Source: CAYHZL01 sp964361075
Lineage (GTDB): Bacteria; Bacteroidota; Ignavibacteria; UBA10030; UBA8401
Assembly (NCBI GenBank): GCA_964361075.1
Contig: CAYHZL010000010.1
Location: 1-37,208 of the forward strand
Length of the DNA stretch: 37,208 nucleotides
Reading direction: 5' to 3'
Shown: positions 1 to 7,595 of the stretch, in pieces
Numbering within the stretch: position 1 is the stretch's first letter
Layout of the letters: the number at the start of each line of letters is the position of its first letter
Notes under the pieces: model-generated
Databases searched by the model: none
The model's input: the letters and a program-made list of their open reading frames with translations, nothing else
What the model was told of the DNA's origin: nothing
Translations under genes and position numbers: made by a program

Positions 1-57
1 GGACTTCGGTCGCTTCGCTCCCTCGCAATGACGACGATGTTTTTAGAGATGCCCTAT
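1..57. repeat. Right part of a TCATTGCGAG-type palindromic repeat, cut by the window edge
   Basis: Bases 22-32 read CTCGCAATGAC, the same right arm found in the elements at 14025-14162 and 15457-15621. The preceding bases (TCGCTTCGCTCC) are the usual inner part of this repeat. The left arm lies outside the window, so length and outer ends cannot be fixed. Bases 58-174 show no gene. A Shine-Dalgarno TAGGAG at 162-167 serves the next gene, and a TTGACA at 144-149 has no convincing -10 partner. Confidence 0.55.
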
Positions 58-174
58 TGATAGTTCAAAAAACTTGTTTAACGAATTCATTTTTGGTAAT
101 TTAAATTTAATCGGGAACATTTCTTGTTTCACCGTAGTTTATATTGACACATCATTTAATTTAGGAGAATAAAA

Positions 175-639
175 ATGGCACTTTCAGTTGGCTCTACCGC
201 GTTAAATTTTACATTGGTTGATACAGGAAAAAAAATGCACACACTTTCCGATTATGCAGGAAAAAAAGTTGTGTTGGCTTTTTATCCCGGCGCATTTACC
301 GGTGTGTGCGAAAAAGAAATGTGTGCCTTCCGCGATTCGCTTGCAGAATTTAATTCATTGAATGCACAGGTTATCGGTATCAGTGTTGATTCGCCGTTTT
401 CGAATAAAGCATTCGCTGAAAAAAATGGCCTTACATTTCCGTTGCTTAGCGATTATTCACGCTACGTCTCTTCTCAGTATTGCGGCTTAATTAATAATTT
501 TGCCGGTCTTGTTGGTTTATCTGCATCAAATCGTGCAGTGTTTGTAGTAGATGAGAAAGGAAAAATTTCATACGCGTGGATTTCTGAAAGTCCGCTTGTA
601 GAGCCGCCGTATGATGAAGTTAAAAAGGCAGTTGCATAA
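175..639 (+). CDS. Peroxiredoxin (AhpC/TSA family, AhpE/1-Cys-like)
   Basis: A 154-residue thioredoxin-fold peroxidase that reduces hydrogen peroxide and organic hydroperoxides in the cytoplasm. The peroxidatic site is PGAFTGVCEKEMC (residues 38-50), with Cys45 as the likely peroxidatic cysteine after the family's Pro-x-x-x-Thr-x-x-Cys pattern. Cys50 and a cysteine near residue 103 could act in resolution. The conserved FVVDEKG strand follows near residue 123. There is no signal peptide. The ATG has a good Shine-Dalgarno (TAGGAG, 7 bp upstream). A second, distinct peroxiredoxin follows after a terminator-like hairpin, so the two are probably separate transcripts serving oxidative-stress defence. 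Family is secure; the exact subgroup is inferred from length and motif. Confidence 0.93.
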   Translation: MALSVGSTALNFTLVDTGKKMHTLSDYAGKKVVLAFYPGAFTGVCEKEMCAFRDSLAEFNSLNAQVIGISVDSPFSNKAFAEKNGLTFPLLSDYSRYVSSQYCGLINNFAGLVGLSASNRAVFVVDEKGKISYAWISESPLVEPPYDEVKKAVA

Positions 640-650
640 TTATTTATCAG

Positions 651-691
651 CCACAGAATAATTGTTGAATCGCATCTCTGTGGTTTTTTTT
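651..691 (+). terminator. Rho-independent terminator candidate after the peroxiredoxin gene
   Basis: CCACAGA (651-657) pairs perfectly with TCTGTGG (677-683), and a run of eight T (684-691) follows directly. The 19-base loop is long, so strength is uncertain. Its position between 639 and the ATG at 710 means the second peroxiredoxin needs its own promoter or read-through. Confidence 0.6.
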
Positions 692-709
692 ATTTCAGAA
701 AGAAAAAAA

Positions 710-1177
710 ATGAATGTATTACAAGTTGGAGAGAAAGCACCTGCTTTTTCATTGCTTGGCAGCGATGGGAAAAAGTATTCTCTGAAAGATTTTAAAGGAA
801 AAAAAATCGTTTTGTATTTTTATCCAAAGGATGACACGTCCGGTTGTACGAAAGAAGCATGTTCATTTCGCGATAATCTTTCAGCGATTACAAAGAAGGG
901 TGCAGTTGTCATCGGTATCAGCCCTGATGGAATAAAAGCGCACGAAAAATTTATTTCAAAATACGATTTGAATTTTCTTCTTCTCAGCGATGAAGAAAAA
1001 ACCATCTTACAGAAGTATGGCGTTTGGAAAGAAAAAAGTATGTATGGAAGAAAATATATGGGTGTAGAACGAACAACATTCATTATTGATGAAAAAGGAA
1101 AAATTTCGCATCTCTTTCCGAAAGTAAAAGTTGATGGACATACGGAAGAAGTAATTGCGGCATTACAAGTAAATTAA
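710..1177 (+). CDS. bcp: Thioredoxin-dependent thiol peroxidase (bacterioferritin comigratory protein)
   Basis: A 155-residue peroxiredoxin of the BCP/PrxQ group, which reduces peroxides with thioredoxin as donor. The hallmark YPKDDTSGCTKEACSFRDN lies at residues 38-56: Cys46 is peroxidatic and Cys51, five residues on, is the resolving cysteine typical of BCP. The conserved region ERTTFIIDEKGKI follows near residue 121. The frame stays open upstream to a TTG at 662, but I chose the ATG at 710 because the family begins at this point (MNVLQVGEKAPAF) and the extension would run through the terminator hairpin. The upstream A-rich AGAAAGAAA is a weak ribosome site. The gene lies 11 bp before the PTPS gene, so cotranscription is possible. 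Confidence 0.95.
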   Translation: MNVLQVGEKAPAFSLLGSDGKKYSLKDFKGKKIVLYFYPKDDTSGCTKEACSFRDNLSAITKKGAVVIGISPDGIKAHEKFISKYDLNFLLLSDEEKTILQKYGVWKEKSMYGRKYMGVERTTFIIDEKGKISHLFPKVKVDGHTEEVIAALQVN

Positions 1178-1188
1178 AAAGGTACGAG

Positions 1189-1596
1189 ATGATATTTGTA
1201 ACCAGACGTGCACACTTCAGTGCGGCTCATCGTTTGTATAATCCAAATCTTTCCGAAGAAAAGAATTACGAACTCTTCGATCAGTGTACCAATCCACATG
1301 GACACGGTCATAATTATTTTATTGAAGTTACAATTGCCGGCACACCAAATCCTGAAACCGGCTATGTGATCGATCTAAAAAAATTAAAAAAAATAATTAA
1401 CAAACATTTTATTGATAAAGTTGATCACAAACATTTAAATATTGATGTTGATTTTTTGAACGACATTATACCAACAGCGGAAAACATTGCCATCGCATGT
1501 TGGCAGCAACTTCAACCTCATATTCACGACGGAACTTTATATTCGGTAAAGTTATTTGAAACCGAAAACAATTTTGTTGAATATCGAGGGGAATAA
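1189..1596 (+). CDS. 6-pyruvoyl-tetrahydropterin synthase family protein (PTPS type rather than QueD type)
   Basis: A 135-residue T-fold enzyme. PTPS converts 7,8-dihydroneopterin triphosphate to 6-pyruvoyl-tetrahydropterin. Visible zinc ligands are His14 (FSAAHRL) and His39/His41 in NPHGHGHNY. Cys33 in DQCTNPHG is placed like the catalytic cysteine of animal PTPS. Asp79-His80 (VDHKHLN) complete the triad, and Glu124 in FETENN fits the pterin anchor. The stretch LSEEKNYELFDQCTNPHGHG resembles animal PTPS more than Escherichia coli QueD, whose cysteine sits in a shorter loop. It lies next to folE and a short-chain reductase, not queuosine genes, supporting a biopterin-like pathway. A QueD-like role (queuosine) remains possible if other que genes are elsewhere. 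Confidence 0.88.
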   Translation: MIFVTRRAHFSAAHRLYNPNLSEEKNYELFDQCTNPHGHGHNYFIEVTIAGTPNPETGYVIDLKKLKKIINKHFIDKVDHKHLNIDVDFLNDIIPTAENIAIACWQQLQPHIHDGTLYSVKLFETENNFVEYRGE

Positions 1597-1606
1597 TAAA
1601 TCTACG

Positions 1607-2191
1607 ATGAAAAAAAATAATTCTACTCAGACCGAAACTCTCGAAAAACTAATCACCGAACAATTAAAAGCCATTGGTGAAAACCCATTACGCGAAGGAT
1701 TATTACAAACTCCGCATCGTGTAGCAGAATCGCTCCAGTTTCTTACAAAAGGTTACTCAGATGATTTAAAAAAAATTGTTAATGGCGCCATCTTCAATGA
1801 AAATTATAATGAGATGGTGATAGTAAAAAATATTGATTTCTATAGTATGTGTGAACATCACTTGCTGCCTTTTTTTGGAAAAATACATATTGCCTATATA
1901 CCGAAAGGTAAAATTATTGGCTTAAGTAAAATACCCCGCATCGTTGAAATGTTTGCTCGTCGCTTACAAGTTCAAGAACGTATGACGCGGGAAATTGCAG
2001 ACACAATTCAAAACATTCTGCAGCCACAGGGCGTTGCCGTTGTGTGCGAAGCGCAACATATGTGTATGATGATGCGCGGTGTTGAAAAACAAAATTCTCT
2101 TGCAACAACCAGCGCGATGCTCGGTGTTTTTAAAACAAGTGATTCAACACGAACCGAGTTTTTGAAACTATCAATCAATTCTGCACAATGA
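1607..2191 (+). CDS. folE: GTP cyclohydrolase I
   Basis: A 194-residue enzyme that opens GTP to 7,8-dihydroneopterin triphosphate, the first step of folate and tetrahydrobiopterin synthesis. The catalytic/zinc signature MCEHHLLPFFGK is at residues 81-92 (zinc ligands Cys82 and His85), with the third ligand Cys153 in AQHMCMMMRG. GLSKIPRIVEMFARRLQVQE and the C-terminal T-fold are intact, so it is full length. An in-frame TTG at 1556 would add 17 residues inside the preceding gene. I prefer the ATG at 1607, preceded by GAGGGG at 1586-1591. The stop overlaps the next start by 4 bp (ATGA), so translation of the reductase is probably coupled. Confidence 0.97.
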   Translation: MKKNNSTQTETLEKLITEQLKAIGENPLREGLLQTPHRVAESLQFLTKGYSDDLKKIVNGAIFNENYNEMVIVKNIDFYSMCEHHLLPFFGKIHIAYIPKGKIIGLSKIPRIVEMFARRLQVQERMTREIADTIQNILQPQGVAVVCEAQHMCMMMRGVEKQNSLATTSAMLGVFKTSDSTRTEFLKLSINSAQ

Positions 2192-2910
2192 AAAAACGAA
2201 ATCAACTTCCGGTGGTGTGGGTTACAGGTGCATCGAAGGGAATAGGCAGAGCAATTGCTGTTGCTTTCGCGCGAATAGGTGCGCGTGTTATTCTGAGCGG
2301 AAGAAATCGTGCACTGTTACATGCATCTACGAAAGAAATTAATAATGCTGGCGGTACTGCTTCGATGTTGGTTGTTGATACTACAAATGAAAAAAGTGTT
2401 GTTGCTGCGTACAAAAAAATTCAAAAACAATTTGATGCGGTCAATGTTCTTGTCAACAATGCAGGCATCACAAGTTTTTCTAAGTTTGAAAAAACATCAA
2501 TTAAAGAATTCGATGCAATCATCAATACAAACTTACGCGGATATTTTTTGTGTACACAAGCAGTGTTACCTGCAATGTTAAAAAAATCTTCCGGATATAT
2601 TTTTAATATTCAATCGGTTGCTGCGACAACGACATTTACAAATTCCTCAGTGTATTCTGCATCAAAAGCCGGTGCGTTGGCAATGTCGCGTGGTTTGCGG
2701 GCAGAAGTGAGGAAGCATGGAATTCGTGTGATTGATGTATTGCCGGGTGCCGTTGAAACCGGAATGTGGAGCGAGAAAAACCGCGAACGTTTTCACGAAA
2801 AAATGATGCAGCCGGAAGATGTTGCTGATGTTATTGTTTCACTATTCTGCCAGCCCGAGCGAGTAACAACGGATGAAATTGTTCTTCGTCCTGTTGAAGG
2901 TGATTTGTAA
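2188..2910 (+). CDS. Short-chain dehydrogenase/reductase, candidate pterin (sepiapterin-type) reductase
   Basis: A 240-residue classical SDR. The NAD(P) motif TGASKGIG is at residues 13-20, NNAG at 90-93, and the catalytic Ser143, Tyr156 and Lys160 (YSASK) are in place. PGAVET follows at 186-191. An arginine after the second strand (GRNR, 38-41) suggests NADPH preference. By sequence alone it could be any 3-oxoacyl-ACP-reductase-like SDR. The 4-bp overlap with folE and the adjacent PTPS make a sepiapterin-reductase-like role, reducing the pyruvoyl side chain, the most economical reading. That assignment is context-based inference; family membership is certain. Confidence 0.9.
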   Translation: MKKRNQLPVVWVTGASKGIGRAIAVAFARIGARVILSGRNRALLHASTKEINNAGGTASMLVVDTTNEKSVVAAYKKIQKQFDAVNVLVNNAGITSFSKFEKTSIKEFDAIINTNLRGYFLCTQAVLPAMLKKSSGYIFNIQSVAATTTFTNSSVYSASKAGALAMSRGLRAEVRKHGIRVIDVLPGAVETGMWSEKNRERFHEKMMQPEDVADVIVSLFCQPERVTTDEIVLRPVEGDL

Positions 2911-3005
2911 GTTTCAAATATTTTTTATATCCTTGATGTAACGATTGCACCAATTATCAACCTACTATGTTTCTGCTATAGTAACTTTCTACTCTTTAAA
3001 ATAAT

Positions 3006-3035
3006 AACGGGACGATTTTTTTATATCATCCCGTT
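3006..3035. terminator. Bidirectional hairpin between convergent genes
   Basis: AACGGGACGAT (3006-3016) pairs with ATCATCCCGTT (3025-3035) with one mismatch around a T-rich loop. It sits in the 150-bp gap between the convergent genes ending at 2910 (+) and 3061 (-). No strong T-tract follows on either strand, so terminator function is inferred mainly from position. Confidence 0.5.
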
Positions 3036-3060
3036 TATTCATCACAAGAAAATAATAATA

Positions 3061-3552
3061 TTATTTTTCGTCATGTTCAGGCATTGGTGGCATTCGGTGG
3101 CGCATGCCGCCCATACCGTGCGGATTTTTATTCATCTCTTGAAAAACGGAAACTCGTAAAAATTTTACCCAAATTTTTTGCTGATCAGCATTGAGTAATT
3201 TGTTTCCTTCAAACCATGCTGATAATTTATTCGAACGAAGTGCGGCTTCATTTGAAACCACTTCGGGAATTTTCTTATCAATTGCGGCTTTATCAGGCAC
3301 ATCAGACATGATAAGTTTTCGCATTTCGAGTTTAGATGTTTCAAGTTTCGCACGGAGTTCAATTTCTTTTTTCTCCATATCGAAACGGAGTTGTTCAAAT
3401 TTTTCTTTCTGCGTATCGCTGAGTTTAAGTTCTTGTAATAATTTCATGCGTCCTCCGCCAAACATCGGCGGCATCGGAGATTTTTCATCTTCGCTGAATG
3501 AAAATACTTGTGTTGTTACAAGAATTAAAGCTGCAAGAATGAGATGTTTCAT
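3061..3552 (-). CDS. Spy/CpxP-like periplasmic protein with Met/His-rich tail
   Basis: A 163-residue exported protein with a signal peptide (about residues 1-18, cleavage after VFS or nearby). The body is helical and charged: LLQELKLSDTQKEKFEQLR resembles the LTxxQ repeat of the Spy/CpxP/CnrX-like superfamily, with a second degenerate copy (LLNADQQKIWVKFL) toward the C terminus. The tail GMGGMRHRMPPMPEHDEK is rich in Met and His, as is MPPMFGGGRM near the N terminus, suggesting metal (copper or zinc) contact. Such proteins act as periplasmic chaperones or metal-responsive stress sensors. It has a strong Shine-Dalgarno (GGAGGA, complement of 3556-3561). It stands alone, divergent from the TPR lipoprotein; no sensor kinase or metal pump is adjacent. 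Confidence 0.75.
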   Translation of the reverse strand: MKHLILAALILVTTQVFSFSEDEKSPMPPMFGGGRMKLLQELKLSDTQKEKFEQLRFDMEKKEIELRAKLETSKLEMRKLIMSDVPDKAAIDKKIPEVVSNEAALRSNKLSAWFEGNKLLNADQQKIWVKFLRVSVFQEMNKNPHGMGGMRHRMPPMPEHDEK

Positions 3553-3640
3553 AGTTCCTCCAAAAATAATGAGTGAATAAAAAAATTATTTTCTAAAGCT
3601 GTTTGTTTGACACAAGATGAATAATAAAGTTTAACATGTG

Positions 3641-3656
3641 ATTCGCCGCGGCGAAT
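3641..3656. promoter_or_regulatory. 16-bp perfect palindrome ATTCGCCGCGGCGAAT, copy 1
   Basis: A perfect GC-rich palindrome in an AT-rich divergent intergenic region, 40 bp upstream of the ATG at 3697. The same 16 bp, with identical flanks (TGTG before, GT after), recurs at 34712-34727, 37 bp upstream of ccmF. It could be an operator for a dimeric regulator or a dispersed palindromic repeat. Confidence 0.5.
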
Positions 3657-3696
3657 GTTGCGAAAGTTTCTGGTATTCGGTATTATATAATTACTC

Positions 3697-5865
3697 ATGG
3701 CAAACATTGTGAAGCTACATACTCCCAAAATCCTTTCTATCATACTTTTCACAACTTTTTTCTACAGTGGGTGTTCACTCTATGACCCTACTGCCGATTT
3801 TGTGAAACAGCGGTACACAAATACAATTGCGTACTTCAATACATTTTACAATGCACAACGCAGCTTTAATGAGGCAGAATCTGAAGTGCATGCGCAATTA
3901 AAAACAAACAGAGCCAAGTCTATAACTGTGCAATCTAATTTTCAAATTTCTTCATCGGCGCGGGCAAAATTTACAGTTTCAATCGAAAAAAATTCCAAAC
4001 TACTTTCATACTACCCAACATCTAAGTGGGTTGATGATGCATTGCTTATGATTGGAAAGGCATACTATTATTTAGAAGAAGATGTAAAAGCAGAGCGCAA
4101 ATTTTTAGAAATGTTTGCGAAATATTCTAACAGTGCACTAATATCTGAGGCGCAGTTATGGCTTGGTAAAACGCAACTACGTCAAAAAAAATATGCAGAA
4201 GGAATTCTGCAAGAAGAAAATTTGTATTCCTCATCAGTACAGCAAGGCAATACATTGCTTGCAGGAAGTGCTGCGTTTGTGCTCGCTCAATATTATTTTT
4301 CTATCAACGAATTCGATAAAGCTGTTAAGTATTATTCTGAATCTATTCAGCATACGAATGACGATGAAGTAAATGCACAGTCGCAATTTCAGATTGGATT
4401 ATGCTACGATAAGATGAATGATGCAGAACATGCAGAACAAGCTTTTGCCAAAGTGAAAGATTTCTCACCCGATTACGGAGCATTATTTCAATCAACGTTG
4501 CAACGTATTAGAATGATTAGTAAACAAAAAAAATATGATGTTGCAATAGATGAATTACACCGTCTTTTGACTGACTCCAAGAACACAGAATATTTTGCTT
4601 CAATTCATTACGAGATTGGCAACAATTTATTGCTTCAAGGAAATGATGAAGATGCTGTAATTAAATATCACTTTGTAGATTCCACGTTTGCAAAAACAGA
4701 TGAATCTGCAAAATCGTATTTTGCTGTTGCTCAATTGTATGAAACAAAATTGATGAATTATGATTCAGCGAGAAAATTTTACGACATGGCAAGAATAGAA
4801 TTTTCAGCATCGGAAATTACAATTGCAGCGACAAAAAAATCAGAACTTTTTTCAAAATACTTTTTGCTGACAAAGGAAATATTACGTTTTGATAGTTTGT
4901 TGTTCGAAGCAAAATATCCAAAAATTGTAAAGGATACACTTGTTAGTACAATACAAGATTCTACTTCGAAAAAAAATTCAGCAGATTCTTCTGCAAAGAA
5001 ACCAGTAAAATTTAATCCATCATTAGTTGATAAAAAGAAAATTGGTGCACTCAATGACACAACTAAAGTTACCGAAGCGGCTCGTCCTGCTCCAATTGCA
5101 ATCAAAGTTCCTACTCAACAAGAACGAATAGATTCGTTACAACGATTGATTGCCAAAACAAAATTTGAACTTGCCGGTTTATTTTATTTGGAGATGAATC
5201 AATTAGATTCAGCAATCAGTCGCTTCATGTCTATTGCAACAACCACAGTTGATAGCGAGTTGGTGCCGCGTTCATTATTTACCGTCGCAGACATTTATCG
5301 TACTGCACGCCATCCAAAGAAGGAAATTGATTCTCTGCATTTATCGATTATAGAACATTATCCGCGAACAACGTACGCACAAGAATCGCGCAGGTATTTA
5401 GGATTGCCTCTGGCTGTTGATGAGAGCAACGCCGCTCTTGAGAAGTATATGAAAGCAGAAACATTTATTTTTTCAAACAAGACCGATAGTGCAATAACTA
5501 TGTTGCGCGGATTAATTTCCACTAACTCACAGCTTTCTTCTCAAGCGTTATATACTCTCGGTTGGTTATATGAAAATACATTACAACAAAACGACAGCGC
5601 CATTGCTGTCTACCGACGCATTGTTACGCAATTTCCGAGTTCAAAATTTGCATCAGTCGTGCAGCCAAAGCTTGCCGAAGTTGATCGCGAAAAACAAGAG
5701 GCAGAACAAAAAGTAAAGACAGAGAAAGAACGTATTGAAAAAGAAAAAGCTGCGAATGACGCAGCATTGAAAAAAGAGAGCGAACAAAAAAAAGTTGAAG
5801 AAAAATTACCGACTGAAATAAAAACTCAGAATACCGTTACTGATTCAACAAACATAAAAAAATAG
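3697..5865 (+). CDS. TPR-repeat outer-membrane lipoprotein, SprE/PorW-like candidate
   Basis: A 722-residue lipoprotein. The signal peptide ends in a lipobox (FYSGC, Cys26). The body holds many TPR-like helical pairs (for example ALLMIGKAYYYLEEDVKAERKF, SQFQIGLCYDKMNDAEHAEQAF, ALYTLGWLYENTLQQNDSAI). A Ser/Lys-rich linker lies around residues 415-475 and a KE-rich coiled coil at about 660-705 closes the chain. The start, YTNTIAYFNTFYNAQRSFNEAE, resembles the N terminus of SprE/PorW lipoproteins, which support T9SS. A secreted protein with a T9SS-type C-terminal domain lies in the same window (30110). The resemblance is from memory of the family, so the T9SS role is a hypothesis; TPR lipoprotein is secure. 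Confidence 0.8.
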   Translation: MANIVKLHTPKILSIILFTTFFYSGCSLYDPTADFVKQRYTNTIAYFNTFYNAQRSFNEAESEVHAQLKTNRAKSITVQSNFQISSSARAKFTVSIEKNSKLLSYYPTSKWVDDALLMIGKAYYYLEEDVKAERKFLEMFAKYSNSALISEAQLWLGKTQLRQKKYAEGILQEENLYSSSVQQGNTLLAGSAAFVLAQYYFSINEFDKAVKYYSESIQHTNDDEVNAQSQFQIGLCYDKMNDAEHAEQAFAKVKDFSPDYGALFQSTLQRIRMISKQKKYDVAIDELHRLLTDSKNTEYFASIHYEIGNNLLLQGNDEDAVIKYHFVDSTFAKTDESAKSYFAVAQLYETKLMNYDSARKFYDMARIEFSASEITIAATKKSELFSKYFLLTKEILRFDSLLFEAKYPKIVKDTLVSTIQDSTSKKNSADSSAKKPVKFNPSLVDKKKIGALNDTTKVTEAARPAPIAIKVPTQQERIDSLQRLIAKTKFELAGLFYLEMNQLDSAISRFMSIATTTVDSELVPRSLFTVADIYRTARHPKKEIDSLHLSIIEHYPRTTYAQESRRYLGLPLAVDESNAALEKYMKAETFIFSNKTDSAITMLRGLISTNSQLSSQALYTLGWLYENTLQQNDSAIAVYRRIVTQFPSSKFASVVQPKLAEVDREKQEAEQKVKTEKERIEKEKAANDAALKKESEQKKVEEKLPTEIKTQNTVTDSTNIKK

Positions 5866-5872
5866 CCCCTTA

Positions 5873-6643
5873 ATGTACATGGTACAAGAACACACTCCAA
5901 TTCTCTCAATTAAAAATTTAACATCAGAAATAATTGAAGTTACATTTCACTCCACCGCAATAAGTAGTGTTGCGCAGCCCGGACAATTCCTTAATATAAA
6001 AGTTGAACCAATTTATCCATTGCTGCGCAGACCATTTAGTATTAATAATGTTGTTGGTGAGAATGTCTCGATTATTTTTAATGCTATTGGTCTAGGAACT
6101 CAATTACTCGCTAAGAAAAAAGTGGGAGAAACAATTGATGTTGTTGGTCCGTGTGGTAATAGTTTTCTTTCCTTTATTGATGATACTTTTGATACAGCAA
6201 TTATTGTTGCCGGTGGTCTTGGCGTTGCACCATTTAAGTTTTTAAGTTCAAGCTTACATGCGATGAAAAAAAACGTAACATATCTTGGTGCGAGAAATTC
6301 CTCTATGATCGTTCGCGACGGATTGAGCAATCCGCATATTGCAACTGATGACGGCAGCGAAGGATTCCACGGAACAGTTCTTGATTTAATGAAAGCCGAT
6401 TTTGCTGAAAACGATTACGGCAAAATAAAATTTTTTACATGCGGACCAACACGAATGATGCAGGCATTGGCAGCGTACGCAAAAGAAATCAATGTTGATT
6501 GTTTTGCTTCGATAGAGTGCAGTATGGCATGTGGTATTGGTTTGTGCCAGGGATGCAATATTGAAGTTCTTGGTTCAGAAAAAAAATATACATTGGTGTG
6601 TAAAGAAGGAACTATTTTCGAAACTAAAACAATAACACTCTGA
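5873..6643 (+). CDS. pyrK: Dihydroorotate dehydrogenase B, electron transfer subunit
   Basis: A 256-residue FAD and [2Fe-2S] subunit that passes electrons from dihydroorotate oxidation to NAD+. The FAD-binding motif RRPFSI is at residues 52-57, and the nucleotide loop VAGGLGVAP at 112-120. The iron-sulfur cysteines are Cys216, Cys220, Cys225 and Cys228 (CSMACGIGLCQGC), with Cys243 in LVCKEG nearby. All are typical of PyrK. An alternative ATG lies two codons inside (5879). It begins 7 bp after the TPR gene and is 2 bp from pyrD, so the two subunits are almost certainly cotranscribed. Confidence 0.96.
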   Translation: MYMVQEHTPILSIKNLTSEIIEVTFHSTAISSVAQPGQFLNIKVEPIYPLLRRPFSINNVVGENVSIIFNAIGLGTQLLAKKKVGETIDVVGPCGNSFLSFIDDTFDTAIIVAGGLGVAPFKFLSSSLHAMKKNVTYLGARNSSMIVRDGLSNPHIATDDGSEGFHGTVLDLMKADFAENDYGKIKFFTCGPTRMMQALAAYAKEINVDCFASIECSMACGIGLCQGCNIEVLGSEKKYTLVCKEGTIFETKTITL

Positions 6644-6645
6644 TT

Positions 6646-7587
6646 ATGGTTGAATCATTTTCGATACGTGATACTTTTTTTAAGAATAGAATTTTAGTCG
6701 CTTCCGGTACTTTTGGTTACGGCGATGAAGTGCTGGATTTAGTGGATGTCAATAAACTTGGCGGCATTATTACAAAATCGCTATCGATGAAACCACGCGA
6801 TGGAAATCCGCCGCCTCGTATCACTGAAACAGCCAGCGGCATGTTGAACTCAATCGGTTTGGCAAATATTGGTGTGTATAAATTTATTGCGGATAAAATT
6901 CCGACGTTAGAAAAATTTTCTACAACTATTATTGCGAATATTGCGGCAAGCAGTGTGCAGGAGTATTGCGATGTGCTTGAACTGTTAGAGCCGCACGCTG
7001 TCGTACAAGGATTTGAGATTAATGTTTCTTGTCCGAATGTAAAAGAAGGCGGATTGAATTTTGGAACGGATGTACAACAAGTTGCGTTCATAACGAAAGA
7101 ACTTCGGCGTCGAACAAAAAAATTATTGATTGTTAAACTGACGCCAAATGTTACGCACATTTCCGAATTTGCGCGCGCGGCGGAAGCAGAAGGTGCAGAT
7201 GCAGTGTCTGTCATTAACACGGTCATCGGAATGGCGGTAAATATTTACACACGCAAACCTAAAATTTCAACAGTAACCGGCGGACTTTCCGGACCGGCAA
7301 TTAAACCGATTGCACTTGCAAAAGTTTTTGAAGTTTCGAAAGCTGTAAAAATTCCAATTATTGGAATTGGCGGAATTGTGAGTTGGGAAGATGCAGTGGA
7401 ATTTTTTCTTGTCGGCGCTTCTGCCGTGCAAGTAGGAACGGCAAATTTTATTTCACCGGCAACCGGTATTTCTATTGCAGATGGGGTAAAAAAATATTGT
7501 GAACGAAATTCATTCAACAATATTTCAGAGTTAGTCGGCACGTTGGATGCAAATCAAACTGCATCTATAATAAATAGCTGGTTGTAG
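6646..7587 (+). CDS. pyrD: Dihydroorotate dehydrogenase B, catalytic subunit
   Basis: A 313-residue FMN TIM-barrel enzyme of class 1B, oxidising dihydroorotate to orotate in pyrimidine synthesis. The active-site base is Cys129 in NVSCPN; class 1 enzymes use cysteine where class 2 uses serine. Substrate and FMN motifs are present: GTFGYG (21-26), NSIGLANIG, and the C-terminal IGIGGIVSWEDAVEFFLVGA followed by VQVGTANF. Length is normal. With pyrK it forms the NAD-dependent heterotetramer. No other pyr genes are in the window. Confidence 0.97.
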   Translation: MVESFSIRDTFFKNRILVASGTFGYGDEVLDLVDVNKLGGIITKSLSMKPRDGNPPPRITETASGMLNSIGLANIGVYKFIADKIPTLEKFSTTIIANIAASSVQEYCDVLELLEPHAVVQGFEINVSCPNVKEGGLNFGTDVQQVAFITKELRRRTKKLLIVKLTPNVTHISEFARAAEAEGADAVSVINTVIGMAVNIYTRKPKISTVTGGLSGPAIKPIALAKVFEVSKAVKIPIIGIGGIVSWEDAVEFFLVGASAVQVGTANFISPATGISIADGVKKYCERNSFNNISELVGTLDANQTASIINSWL

Positions 7588-7595
7588 TTTTTACT

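Noticed and set aside
6717..7226. 169-residue minus-strand frame in pyrD and similar long antisense frames elsewhere
   Set aside because: They mirror strongly conserved plus-strand genes and have no ribosome sites or recognisable domains.
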